Part shown: positions 11,936 to 22,059 of the stretch, piece after piece
How positions within the stretch are numbered: position 1 is the stretch's first letter
Layout of the letters: the number at the start of each line of letters is the position of its first letter
Assembly: GCA_000310025.1 (NCBI GenBank)
Contig: FN648444.1
Coordinates: 34,940-98,939 of the forward strand
Origin: Ectocarpus siliculosus
Lineage: Eukaryota > Sar > Phaeophyceae > Ectocarpales > Ectocarpaceae
DNA length: 64,000 nucleotides
Reading direction: 5' to 3'
The notes under the pieces: generated by a model
Databases searched by the model: none
The model's input: the letters and a program-made list of their open reading frames with translations, nothing else
What the model was told of the DNA's origin: nothing
Made by a program: the position numbers and the translations under genes

Positions 11936-13987
11936 GGCCGCTAGTGAGCTACTGCCGTACACCCTTTGTTCAGGAGATCGGGTCCGTGACGGTGCGGATG
12001 CATGGAGCATTGGATCGTGGATGTGGTGAGGACCCAGATTTATTTGCGGACTTTACGGGCCCAGCAACAGATAGATCTGGGCGTGCCAGCGCAAATGTCG
12101 ATGCTGTACATTATGTCCTCTACTGGGTACCGATTACCCGTAAAACGTCAACACGCTCTGAGGCGGGTCATTTTTTTTTTTTTTTTGCGGCACGGCTAAA
12201 CACCCCACCGGTGGGGTAATTCCTTAACATTGCGCCGTATCTCGACCTTCCATTGCCTTCCATCCTACCTAGCGTTAAATGCCTACACCAGTTGCGTGTT
12301 GCATTCCTCGTTTTCTGGGACGCACGCCACACCCAGAATTGACGCACGTTTCCTTTGGCCAAGTGCGCTATGCGCAAGCCGCTATAGGTTAGTTAGGCTA
12401 AAGGATACACAGCAGTATACAGAAGGTAGACATCGCGCCGCGCAGAAATTTTTCACGAAATTTGTTCACACGGAACGGCAAAAAGATTACCATGTTGTGT
12501 CGCAAACACCGTCGTCGATAATATCTCTTGGAGTTCGATCGTTCGGCCCTCGTAGTACCTATAGCTAGATGAACGGAAGAGTGTAACAGAAGGTGAAACC
12601 CTTTTTTCTTCCCTCCACGCAGGGGCGGATTCCTACGAAAAAAAGCACAGGGTGCCTGTGCACGTGCACACAGCATCGCTTTTTCAACATCCCCACAAAC
12701 CTGTCTCCGCCCATGCGGGCCACCATGAGGGCGGCGGCCGCCACAAAGACGAAGCGGGAAGCTCCTCTTCCTCTTCGTGCCTTGTTCAGATCTGCGGTAT
12801 CGCCTCGCCTCGTCGGTTTCTTCTGTCTGACTTCCCTCCGGCGGTTTTTATCTCTCGTTGGGTTATTGGAGAAGGAAGCGTTCGAGGCAGCTGTCCTGCA
12901 GCAAGCGCGCGTGTTCTAACGCCAACTAGCACGTCTCTGATTGTCGAGAGTGGGATAGGTTGTCCTACCTAACCCTACGACCTACGACAAAGCAGTTGGT
13001 ACGCACTGCTACGCAGCTATGCTATATGCATACGTATGTGTCCCGGTGGACATTTGAAATTTCAAATTTTGACTTCTGGCGTATGCAACATAGGTCGGGT
13101 TTCAGTCTGACGGTCCCCCAGAGCTGCGTCGTTTACATGTCTGCATGTTTAGTTTTCCAGTTTTGGACGCCCAACCGAAGCCAGGAAACCAGGTACGAGC
13201 TAGCGCTGCATCAGGGGCGTTTAGGGAGGATAGGAGGCCCATCCGTTGGATCGTTTCCTTCGCGCGAGTGCCTGATGGACCGCAGCAATGTGTTGTCTTT
13301 TTGGGTGGCTCGCGTTGCTTTTCCGCCGCCGTCGGAAAATTCTCGACAGTGTCTGATGGCCTGATGAACCCCCAGCATGTACTGCATGGTGGTCGTATTG
13401 TCGAACATACTCTCGAACCGAACGAACATGCTCTGGAATCGAACCCCGTAGTCCAACGAACTGCTACAAGCAACGAATAAACAACAACAGTAGTGACACC
13501 GTCCTGCGTGTTGCTATCCGCCCTTGCCGGCCCTAGTTCTCGCTTGTAGACTATGCATACCATTTCCAGAGAAAATTTCCGCATCGGAGCGAAACACAAC
13601 TCGTTGCTCCTGCACTCTGCACCACTCGCCGAATCTCCGAAGGCGGAAAAGCAACGCGAGCGTTTCCCACCCCAAACTTGACTCGCGTGCGTCGCCTGCC
13701 TGACAGGCAGATAAGGAGAGAGACAAAGAGATAGTACACATTTTGGCCCTTTTGTTTACTTTCCGCGGCCCTCTTTGCCTGTCTGTCTGCTGGTCTTGGG
13801 CTCTTTTTACCCCGAGCCCTCCCCTCGACCCTTGGCCTGTTGCCGGTCTGCCTTCCGTAATTTGCGTATGCATTGTAACATATATCATACATCCAGTTGG
13901 TGTCCCGGTATATGTAGTGCCGGTTGATTAGTACCAAAGCCCGGTATAGTGCAGGTAAGTTTTCTTGACACAGACAGAGGCCTGAAT

Positions 13988-14206
13988 ACCGTATACGACA
14001 CAAGATAACACACCCCCTGGGCCGATTTTCCAAGCTCGATTTATCAACAGCATAAAGAGTAGGGGTGCCGAAAACGGCGGCGCTGAAGCCTTGTGGTCGA
14101 GGTCTCTCCGAAGACGTATCGTTTCGTTTATACATCCTCTTGGTCGTGGAGTAATCGAGCTTTGAAAATCGGTTCAGGGGGTGTGTTATCTTGTGTCGTA
14201 TACGGT
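13988..14206. repeat. fold-back inverted repeat, ~54-bp arms
   Basis: The left arm (13988-14042, starting ACCGTATACGACACAAGATA) is the near-perfect reverse complement of the right arm (14153-14206, ending TATCTTGTGTCGTATACGGT). About 110 bp separate them. TAGTGCCGGT motifs flank it near 13915 and 14235. It looks like a fold-back MITE or a remnant of one. Confidence 0.6.
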
Positions 14207-14682
14207 AGTGCAAACCGGCCCAGGCTGCCCTTTCTAGTGCCGGTTCAGGCAATATCGTACCCCTCAATAGGGCGGTTCAGACCACATAAATACACAGCCT
14301 TTCTTCGCCTCAAGGCCTACCAGACCAACAGGATTGGGAGACGGTTTACCTTCGAGCTACAACTTCTCGTTCTGTCGGTACGAACTCGTGACGTCTTCAA
14401 ATGTCACGATGTACCGATCGACCATACATTGTATTTCACCACAGCCAATTCAGCCAATAGGTTGGGATTTCATAGTTTTGAGGCGGGCGAAGAGGAGGAT
14501 GGTGGTACAGCAGTATTTAGTGACGAAGGAGTTGGAAAGGGAAGAATAGCGAAGGATAGCAGTGGTGATGGAGGAGGAAATATGGCGTTGAAGAGAACAA
14601 GCGTTTCGAGCAAGATGACCTTCCTCACAACAAACGCCGCAAGGAGCATAGTCTAGAGATGAACGCCCGATATTTGTACTAA

Positions 14683-15742
14683 GACCCTTCTTTACAATAT
14701 GGAAACAGAATCTTGCAATTATTTCTTGGCATTTTGGCCCAAGATTTGCTCACAATATATCTCCACCAAGATTTGCAGTATCGCGATTTATGGGGAGAAT
14801 ATGTTGAATGTTGAAAAAGCGGCGAGTTGTTCCTCTCTTCCGCTTGAAGTTGATAAAGGCACAACGGCACTTGGTCCACAGAAAATGCCAAGGTGTGGCG
14901 AAAAGTGACCATGACACGCAGCTGTAAAACGAGCGTCCCTCCCCCAGCTGTATTGCTTCAACACGATGGGTGGATACTAGCGATGGGCGCCTACCTGGGG
15001 TGCAAAATAGAGGCCGTTGCCGACGAGCTCATATCAAGCGGAGAAACAAAATTGTTCCATTGCGGTCCAACTGACAAGAAAGTGCATCAACCCGAAGCCG
15101 ATTACACCCGTGCACGTATCTCACTATGTAGCAGGCGTACCGAGGTCAAACCTTCGGCGCTGTCATCTGCACTCATGGATCTGGCTCGGGTGCAAAGGGA
15201 TTGGGTGTGGGGTGATTCGATGAAGAGATAGAAGCGTCGCAAACGACAGAGCTGTGTTGGCAAAACGTTCCTCCTCCTCTATTTTTCTACTTCAAAATAA
15301 AGTACTCTTTGAACGGTCCCTCGACAGACTGGTGATGACGCACGCGGAACGAGCCAGGGCAAATACGCATTTTTTTCGCGCGCCTTGGTCGTTTTCGTTC
15401 GCTGTCGGCGCCCGTGGCGCTGACACAGTGACGCCAGGGTGCGTTTGAGACCCTTGCGAGTGTGCCACTTGCAGATTTGATGGCGTTATGGACGATTAGG
15501 TTGACTGACCTTCGGTGATCGCGCCGCACCCAGGCAAGATTTGTTTCGCCACCTCAAGATTTGTCGGAAGGCTCGTTTCGACAGATCTTGGGTCAAGATT
15601 TGTTCGAAAGGGCAGATTTCGGGCCTCGAGAAATCTTGGCCAAGATATATCGGAAGATTTTGCTCCCATAAATCGTGAAACTGGCAGATCTCGGCCAAGA
15701 TCAAGATTTATCGACAAGATTTTGTTCCCATAAATCGGGGTC
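14683..15742 (+). mobile_element. non-autonomous TIR DNA transposon, copy A (1060 bp)
   Basis: Nearly identical to copy B at 24269-25321. It begins GACCCTTCTTTA and ends CCCATAAATCGGGGTC; the ends form an imperfect ~28-bp terminal inverted repeat with a shared core like ATGGGAACAAAATCTTG. It is flanked by the direct repeat TAA (14680-14682 and 15743-15745), a 3-bp target-site duplication. No transposase frame is present; the longest frames (about 110 codons) lack motifs. A 3-bp duplication of the form TNA suggests a PIF/Harbinger-like element; the superfamily is inferred from duplication length only. Confidence 0.8.
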
Positions 15743-15745
15743 TAA

Positions 15746-17080
15746 ATACGAGTAGTGGAAATATTGGTGACGAGAGCAGTGGTGATATATATAAGGACAG
15801 GATGAAGAACGCTCCGAAACGAACGCATGTGGAAAGTAGTAGCCTTGGTAGACACGTGTAGTTCCTCCTGTTGCTACCGTTTCTGTCATTAATCAGAGTA
15901 GCTTAGCCTCCTCCACGACATTTTCTCACAGGGTCCCAGATCAGGGCCTTGAGAAACGTTTATTTGTGTTTTCAACAGTGTACTGAGACTGAATATTTTC
16001 GTTGGTCGGTCGGTTAGCGCGGTCGATGCAAATAATAAACAGAGACATAGACGCCATACATACGCCTGACACCACCGGTAGAGGTGCGCGTGCTGCTGCT
16101 AAACACCGTTCCAGCTCTACGCAGAGGTCCAGGGGGTAGATCAGCATGCTGCAGCGGTTTCATGGCGCTTCTTTTTGCGGTCGTTTTTCTCGCTTCTGAA
16201 GGCTTGTTTCCTTTTCTCTGGCTTTTTGGAAGAGACGAATTTGTTTATCTTCTTCATTTCTTTGGGTTGCATCTGCTTTTTTTTGTTGTGCTCATGTGAA
16301 GGAGCTCTACATTCATGTTGCACCTCCAAATATACACCGGGTGCGTGCATGAGCGTCTTTCTTTCGCTGTCGAGGGGTGCGTTTGAGGTTGCCTGTAGTG
16401 CTGCGGCCTTCTTGCCACTACAGTACATCATCTAATAGCGATACCTTTTTGATCGGGCAGCACGGTTGACGGTTTTATGGCAGCAGCAACGCTTCAACAT
16501 GCGTGCGCTGAGGTTTGAGGAGAACAACTGTGCAACAAATCTATCTGGTCAAGTTTATGTTCATGTGACCAATGCCGTGTTTTCGTCAGTCCGGGAGTCT
16601 CACGACGAAACTCAAAGAAGCCCGCCCACGTAGCCCACCTCACGATTGATCCGTACCATTCGTATGGTACTCTGTCAGCCCCGCCAAGCGCAAGCGCTGC
16701 ACTCAGAAGTCGAACAATCCTCAATAGTGCCAAGCCAGCGGGCAATATTGGGGGTTTTGTGCCGGTTTGGCACTATTCAGGCACAACTCTGAATCGTGCC
16801 GGTGGCCGGTATTAGTGCCGGTCTACCCTCCTGGACACAGACCGCCACTATACCGGGACACCCACTGTACTTTGTGCTTTGTTTTTCGTATGTCTGTATT
16901 TTCGTCTCGTTGCAGGCGGGTGTGGGAAGCCCTTGGCTCGCCTTCTGTAGCTCCCTCTCCTTCGCTGACGCTGTGCCTGGTTTTTCTGGTTCTTTAACTT
17001 TTTCAACGTTTTCTTGTGCTCACGTTTGTTTATGTTCATGTAACGCGCCTTGCAACACATGATATCTTGCTCGGAACTCT
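15746..17080. other. intergenic, no gene supported
   Basis: Frames such as plus 16084-16299 are hydrophobic because the region is T-rich, not because they look coding. The only structure seen is the small inverted repeat at 16723-16777. Confidence 0.4.
16723..16777. repeat. short inverted repeat with TAGTGCC ends
   Basis: AATAGTGCCAA at the left end and TTGGCACTATT at the right end are exact reverse complements, with a second GTGCCGG near 16760. The ends match those of the element at 26319-26456, so it is probably a fragment or minimal member of that family. Further TAGTGCCGGT motifs follow near 16807. Confidence 0.5.
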
Positions 17081-17349
17081 CAACCGTGGTCACACAGAAG
17101 GTTCCTCTCCCTGAGCCCCCCACTCCCATCCTTCTGCGCCGCTTAGCCTAAAATTTCTAGTGTAAGAACAGTATCCGCCACCTATTCCCACTGTGTACAC
17201 ACGCGCTGGCGCTTCCCACCGGCAAGAACGAAAGCGAGAGAAAAGCTCAATTTCATGCAAAAGAAGTCGCTAACGCCGGGACTCGAACCCTGACCTGCCT
17301 ACTATTTATTGAGGGTTGCGAGTCTACCAACTAGACCACCGGGGCGACC
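17081..17349 (-). mobile_element. tRNA-derived SINE, copy S1
   Basis: On the minus strand it starts GGTCGCC and carries a box A match (TGGTCTAGTTGG, at 17327-17338) and a perfect box B (GGTTCGAGTCC, at 17279-17289). The body aligns with S2 at 20930-21187, including the shared TCTTCTGTGTGACCACGG-type 3' end. The tRNA-like part does not close a proper acceptor stem, so it is a SINE rather than a working tRNA gene. It lies head-out upstream of the CobW gene. Confidence 0.75.
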
Positions 17350-17760
17350 GGCTGTCTAGTCTTTGATTTAGCGCGTAGGACCCTCTCGGTGCCCAGTTTG
17401 GCGTCGCGGGACGCGTACGTAGAATATTTTGCGTCGTTTCTTTCCGGCGTCGAGTGTACCCAGTTTTTGTGACCACGGCTCCCATGGATGTTTTGGAACA
17501 AAGAGCTATTGTAAGTGTGAGAGAAAACAATACACACACATATGCAGCAGATGGAGTCTGGATGATGAGTCGTTGGAGTGCAGGGAGAGAGACTGACTTA
17601 CGTCGAGTTGGAAAACAACAGCGAGGTGTGAGTAACGTCGCAGCGATTACGGTCGGTTCCTCGGTCTCGTTCGCATCCATCCCACGTCATTGTTACTGCT
17701 CCCCTTCCGCAATGCAATCTTGCGACGAACGTCCCTCTAGGTGTGGATCTCTGCTTCGTC

Positions 17761-19560
17761 ATGTGTGACGTGCCTGAATACAAGGTGACCGGTCCTAATG
17801 ACACCCGCATCCCCGTCACCATCCTGACTGGTTACCTTGGTTCCGGCAAGACCACGCTCCTGAACCACATCCTGGCCGACAGCACCCATGGTCTGCGTTT
17901 CGCGATCATCGAGAACGAGTTCGGCGAGGTCGGCATCGACGACGCGCTGATCGCCTCGAAGTCGGGTCAGACGGCAATTTTCGAGGAAGAGGAGGTGATC
18001 GAGGTGATGAACGGCTGCATCTGCTGCACGGCCCGCGGCGACCTCGTGGGGGCCCTGAAGCGCATGAGCAAGAAGCTGTCTTCCTTCGACGCCGTCCTGA
18101 TCGAGACCACCGGCATGGCCGACCCCGCCCCCGTGGCGCAGACCTTCTTCGTCGATGCCGACGTGCAGGAAAAGTACCGCCTGGACGGCATCGTGACGGT
18201 CGTCGACGCCGCGCACGTGGAGCAGCACCTGGACGAGGAGAAGCCCGAGGGAGCCTGCAACGAGCCCCTCGAGCAGATGGCCTTCGCCGACCGCATCATC
18301 CTGAACAAGACCGACCTGGTGGGCAAGAAGGACGAAAAAAAGCCGGCCGACGACGACGCCGCCGGCGGCGGTGCCTGCACCGAGACCGACGCCGCGGTCT
18401 CCTACGGCAACAACGCCCTGGCCCCGACCCGGGCCAACGCCAAGAAGGCCAAGGACGCCTCCAAGGCGCCCGCCGAGGCGGCCCTGGCCAAGCTCGAGGC
18501 CCGCATCCGCGCCGTCAACGCCCACGCCACGATCATCCGCTCCGAGTTCTCTCGCGTGCCGCCCAAGGAGCTGCTGAATCTGTCCGCCTTCGACCTGAAC
18601 CGCGTGCTGGACGTGGACCCCGCGTTCCTCACGAGCGACGGCACCGACCACGTGCACGACGAGTCCGTGTCCTCCGTCGCCTGGTCCTTCCCCGGCCTGG
18701 AGCTGAACGTCAACCTCCTGCAGAAGTTCATCAGCGACCTGTTGGAGGAGCTCGGCACCGAGCTCTTCCGCTACAAGGGCGTCCTCGCCGTCAAGGGCAT
18801 GGAGGAGAAGTTCATTTTCCAGGGCGTGCACATGCTCTTCAACGGCGGCTTCGCCTCCCAGGTGCTGGGCCCCGACGCCACCAAAATTGACCCCAAGGCG
18901 GAGCAGGACGGCGGCGGCAAGAAGGCAACGCCGCCCGGGCTCTGGGCCAGCGACGCCGAGCGCGAGTGCCGCTTCATCTTCATCGGCAAGAACATCAAGG
19001 AAAATGCCGAGAGCCTCAAAAAGGAGTTCCTGTCCTGCACCGCGGAGGAGAAGCTGCGCTTCGCCGTCGGCGACTATGTCGAGGCGAAGAACCGCGGCTG
19101 GAAGCTGGCCAAGGTCGTGAAGCACTGGGACAAGGGCAACCCTTACCGCCTCGAGCTCCAGAACGGCGCCAAGACCAACGTGTGGGGTCCCGTCGACTCG
19201 GATGATATAGTGCGCAAGGCCGACAAGGCGAAGGTCGCTGCCGCGGCCAAGAAGGGGAAGAATGTCGAAGCGGCCAAGAAGGGGAAGAAGGTCGAAGCGG
19301 ACAAGAAGGGGAAGAAGGTCGAAGCGGACAAGAAGGGGAAGAAGGTCGAAGCGGACAAGAAGGGGAAGAAGGTCGAAGCGGCCAAGAAGGGGAAGAAGGT
19401 CGAAGCAGCTAAGAAGGGCAAGGTCGAAGAAGCCAAGAAGCGGAAGGTCGAAGCGGCCAAGAAGGGGAAGGTCCAACCGGCCAAGAAGCGGAAGGTCAAA
19501 GCGGCCCGTGACAGCCCTCAGGTAAACTTTATTTCCTCTGGTGGCATATTTTGTGCCTAG
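17761..19560 (+). CDS. CobW/COG0523 family P-loop GTPase with basic repeat tail
   Basis: Intronless frame of 599 residues from the ATG at 17761 (MCDVPEYK, placing the P-loop at the family's usual distance). Motifs in order: Walker A GYLGSGKT (24-31), the metal-binding CICC (86-89), ETTGMADP (115-122) and the NKTD guanine motif (182-185). A low-complexity insert follows (about 190-255), then the CobW C-terminal domain (about 320-380, F-x-x-Q-G-V-H-M). An extra module (FAVGDYVEAKNRGWKLAKVV) precedes some nine KKGKKVEA-type repeats. COG0523 proteins are GTP-driven metal chaperones (zinc or cobalt); the substrate here is not shown. The Lys-rich tail resembles linker-histone tails and suggests nuclear targeting. 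A donor-like CAG/GTAAAC near 19522 could splice to an acceptor at about 20182, altering only the last residues. The CDS is more GC-rich than its surroundings. Confidence 0.9.
   Translation: MCDVPEYKVTGPNDTRIPVTILTGYLGSGKTTLLNHILADSTHGLRFAIIENEFGEVGIDDALIASKSGQTAIFEEEEVIEVMNGCICCTARGDLVGALKRMSKKLSSFDAVLIETTGMADPAPVAQTFFVDADVQEKYRLDGIVTVVDAAHVEQHLDEEKPEGACNEPLEQMAFADRIILNKTDLVGKKDEKKPADDDAAGGGACTETDAAVSYGNNALAPTRANAKKAKDASKAPAEAALAKLEARIRAVNAHATIIRSEFSRVPPKELLNLSAFDLNRVLDVDPAFLTSDGTDHVHDESVSSVAWSFPGLELNVNLLQKFISDLLEELGTELFRYKGVLAVKGMEEKFIFQGVHMLFNGGFASQVLGPDATKIDPKAEQDGGGKKATPPGLWASDAERECRFIFIGKNIKENAESLKKEFLSCTAEEKLRFAVGDYVEAKNRGWKLAKVVKHWDKGNPYRLELQNGAKTNVWGPVDSDDIVRKADKAKVAAAAKKGKNVEAAKKGKKVEADKKGKKVEADKKGKKVEADKKGKKVEAAKKGKKVEAAKKGKVEEAKKRKVEAAKKGKVQPAKKRKVKAARDSPQVNFISSGGIFCA
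19243..19505 (+). repeat. 24-bp coding tandem repeat (KKGKKVEA tail)
   Basis: Tandem units of the form AAGAAGGGGAAGAAGGTCGA plus GCG/GCC/GAC, about nine copies, the central ones almost identical and the last ones shortened. They encode the basic tail of the CobW-family protein. Near-identity of the central units indicates recent slippage or unequal exchange. Confidence 0.85.
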
Positions 19561-20929
19561 TAATTGGGTTTCAAGCCGTTGATCGAGTGGAATGACGGAA
19601 GGGAGGAGGTTTTGTTTTGTGGTGGCTGGGCGAGAGAGAGAAGCTTGGAGGTATCAGATAAATGTGGTTGGCGGAAGAGGATGGAGTAGGCAGTTGTCGG
19701 AGAAGAGAGAGCAGATTTTGCATGGCTGGAACACGAGGCGGGCTCGAGCATCGCAGACGAAAATTCCGGTTCAGAGAAACCCGTGAAGATCCCTACGTGC
19801 GGCAATTTCGTTGTTTCCATCCACTTGAAGGATCTCTGAGTTTTTGGTGCTCGTGCATTCTCGAAATATGCCCTGCGGAAAAACGATTTTTTAACTCCTG
19901 AGTATTGTGAGAAAATATTTTTTTTATTGTTCGCTCATCCCTCTTTTGTCACTCCTCCTTCCTCTCCTCTTTTCGCATGAAAAGACGTCAGAACCGCGAG
20001 TGATAACATCTCAAGGTTGTAAGTTGGAAATGATGGTGGGAGAATTCCTCGTCCTCGCTTGCGTGCGTTTGAACATTGCGCGTCGCGTGGTCGTTTAGGA
20101 AATCAATATGAAAGTCCACCAAAAAGTTAGCGTGGAAGTCAAGCTTAATGTCTCTTCTTTCTCTCTCCGTTTTTTTTTCCAGGGTGCATGAGACTCAAGA
20201 CCCGCCTTCTCCAAGCGTAGGCGATGGAGGCGTTGCTGTACGGCGGTTGCATGACTTGACCTCCACGTCGCGGCCAGGGTACCGTGTCACTCGGGGGTAC
20301 TGCAGGGAGCTGAGAGGTTCATGATCATCTGGCACAAGGACGAGGAGGAGGCTAGCCGACAAGGATCTATACATCAAACGAGAAAACGGACCCAGAAATA
20401 GGAGTAGTATAGACAAGCCAACAGGGTGGGAGGCGGGCGGGGGGAAACGGCGAGGGAGGAAAGCAAGCGAGAAGAGGCGGACCGGGTGGCACGCAAGGTT
20501 GCGGATTGATTTTTTTTGTAAGTGGCTGTACTCGTCCCTCGCCCCCCCCCCCCCTCGTTTGGTGCACCCCCCAAGGAACGATGACGGGTTGTGGCGTGTA
20601 TGTGATATCTTTGCTGTTCATTTCTTGTTCTGTTTTCCTTTTGTCCCTCTCCCTTGTAACGTATTGGCATTTTTGTCGGTGGGGAGGAATTCGGCCTTTT
20701 TGTCCGTGTTCTTTTTTTATTTTATGTTTTGTCCCTCTCTCCTTGGGAGCATATTTGCATTTTAGCCGGTGGGGAGGACTCGATTTGTACAGTACGCGCC
20801 CGGGGATAAGAAACGTCAAAATCGGGTCAAGGCTCAATCCCTTATCTTGGGTCGAAGGACTAGCCGAAGTCGTCCATTTTCTGAAAAGGAAGAATTTCTT
20901 GTTCCTTTGGACTGTCGCATCCTCGCCCC
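19561..20929. other. 3' flank of the CobW gene, no second gene
   Basis: No coding frame is supported. A long pyrimidine tract and AG at about 20168-20182 could be the acceptor of a terminal exon of the CobW gene. A direct repeat of about 53 bp occurs at 20641-20692 and 20729-20782. Confidence 0.4.
20641..20782. repeat. two-copy direct repeat, ~53-bp units
   Basis: TTGTCCCTCT...GGTGGGGAGGA at 20641-20692 is repeated with changes at 20729-20782, about 88 bp apart. Both copies end in CGGTGGGGAGGA. Confidence 0.55.
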
Positions 20930-21187
20930 GGTCGCCACGGTGGTCTAGTTGGTATACTCGACCCCTTCTAGAGGTCAGGTCAGGGGTTCGAATCCCGGCG
21001 TAAGCGAGCCTTTCTTTCAAAGGGAGTTTTCTCTCACTTTTCCGCTCCTGGCCTGGTGGATAGTGCTAGTTCGTGTGTGTGTACACAGAGGGAAGATAAT
21101 GCTGAACTCTTCTCGCATTAAAAATCGAAGGCAAAGTACCACAGGAGGGGAGGGTAGAGAGGGGGTCTTCTGTGTGACCACGGGTTG
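20930..21187 (+). mobile_element. tRNA-derived SINE, copy S2
   Basis: Starts GGTCGCCACGG, with box A TGGTCTAGTTGG (20941-20952) and box B GGTTCGAATCC (20985-20995), both matching the Pol III consensus. A ~190-bp unrelated body follows, ending in TCTTCTGTGTGACCACGGG, and aligns throughout with S1. The two copies differ enough to be separate old insertions. No poly(A) tail is obvious at the 3' end. Confidence 0.75.
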
Positions 21188-22059
21188 CAGAAAATGGCAC
21201 TAGTGCTGTGAGGGCTGATTTGAAGTCAAGACAAAAACAAAAAAAAACTCCTGATCCTCTTATTCCTTATTCTCTTGTTTCTGGCGAAGAATACAACAAC
21301 AAATCAAAACACGCCAAACATTCATGCAGCAGCGGGAGGGTCCGCGACAATAATCACTCCCCCACGAAAAAAGAAACTATTCAGATATGTGGGAGCACGG
21401 AAGGAGCAGGCAGCAGTGGGACGTTTCTTGTTGGATACGCTCCCCCAGCAACCCTTGTTTCTTATATATTGGGGGCATCGCACGATCATGCTTCGTAGTG
21501 GGATGGCTCTTATGTTATGTTTCGTAGTCATTTTTTCTTATTTTTCGTAAAACGTTGAGCCTTTTTTTTTTCCTACCGGAATTTGTCTTAGTTGCGGGCC
21601 CGTACTGTGTAAGAGCAGCGGCCAAAAACGGGTACACCCGGAGGCCGCGTGGCCAGACCCGGGTTCCCCTCTGTATGTCAATGTCACGGCGCCATCTCAT
21701 TGGCCAACGCCCGCTCAGGCCCGCCGCTCACCGCATTTCAAGCGGGTGCACCCGATCCTGCCTATTTACCCCCCCACCGGCCACCCGATTTCGATCACGC
21801 TGTACCCGATTATGGCCTGGCTATTCGGCCAGCATCCCACACGCGTTAAGTACACCTGCAACTGCGTCAAAGTTGCCCGCCGGAGGCGGCGGGGCTTTTT
21901 GCGTGCCCATGCACTTTTTTGCCCTGCAGACAAGAACACCAACAAGCTACGTGTACCAACCAGGCGCATCGGCTAACATTGAACGCTCAGGAATCTGCCA
22001 CACGATGCCCTTTTTCCATCTCCGCGCTCTGTATTTATCAACCAAACAAGTGAATAGGA
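21188..22059. other. intergenic, nothing recognised
   Basis: A GC-rich patch near 21600-21900 has short repeated ACCCGAT and GGCC-rich palindromic strings (for example CCCGGAGGCCGCGTGGCC near 21640) and may be an unclassified transposon end. No coding frame is supported. Confidence 0.35.

Larger units (their letters stand above)
11261..14679. other. intergenic repeat-rich stretch without a supported gene
   Basis: Several frames are open for 60-240 codons (for example minus 13551-14267), but none has coding composition or a recognisable motif. A pure T-run lies near 12172-12186. The tRNA-like segment at 11829-11935 and the fold-back at 13988-14206 are listed separately. Confidence 0.4.

Noticed and set aside
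13551-14267. 238-codon minus frame
   Set aside because: Runs through both arms of the fold-back at 13988-14206; open by chance.
16084-16299. Small hydrophobic peptide
   Set aside because: T-rich stretch giving Phe/Leu codons; no start context or conservation evidence.
17737-19476. 579-codon minus-strand frame opposite the CobW gene
   Set aside because: It is the GC3 shadow of the real gene; its Leu/Gly/Val composition and LLGRFD repeats mirror the KKGKKVEA codons.
20930-21005. tRNA gene call for the S2 head (and 17270-17349 for S1)
   Set aside because: A and B boxes are good but acceptor and T stems do not pair and the similarity between copies continues ~190 bp beyond, so they are SINEs.
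20367-21020. 217-codon minus frame
   Set aside because: Overlaps SINE S2 antisense and low-complexity DNA; no coding signal.
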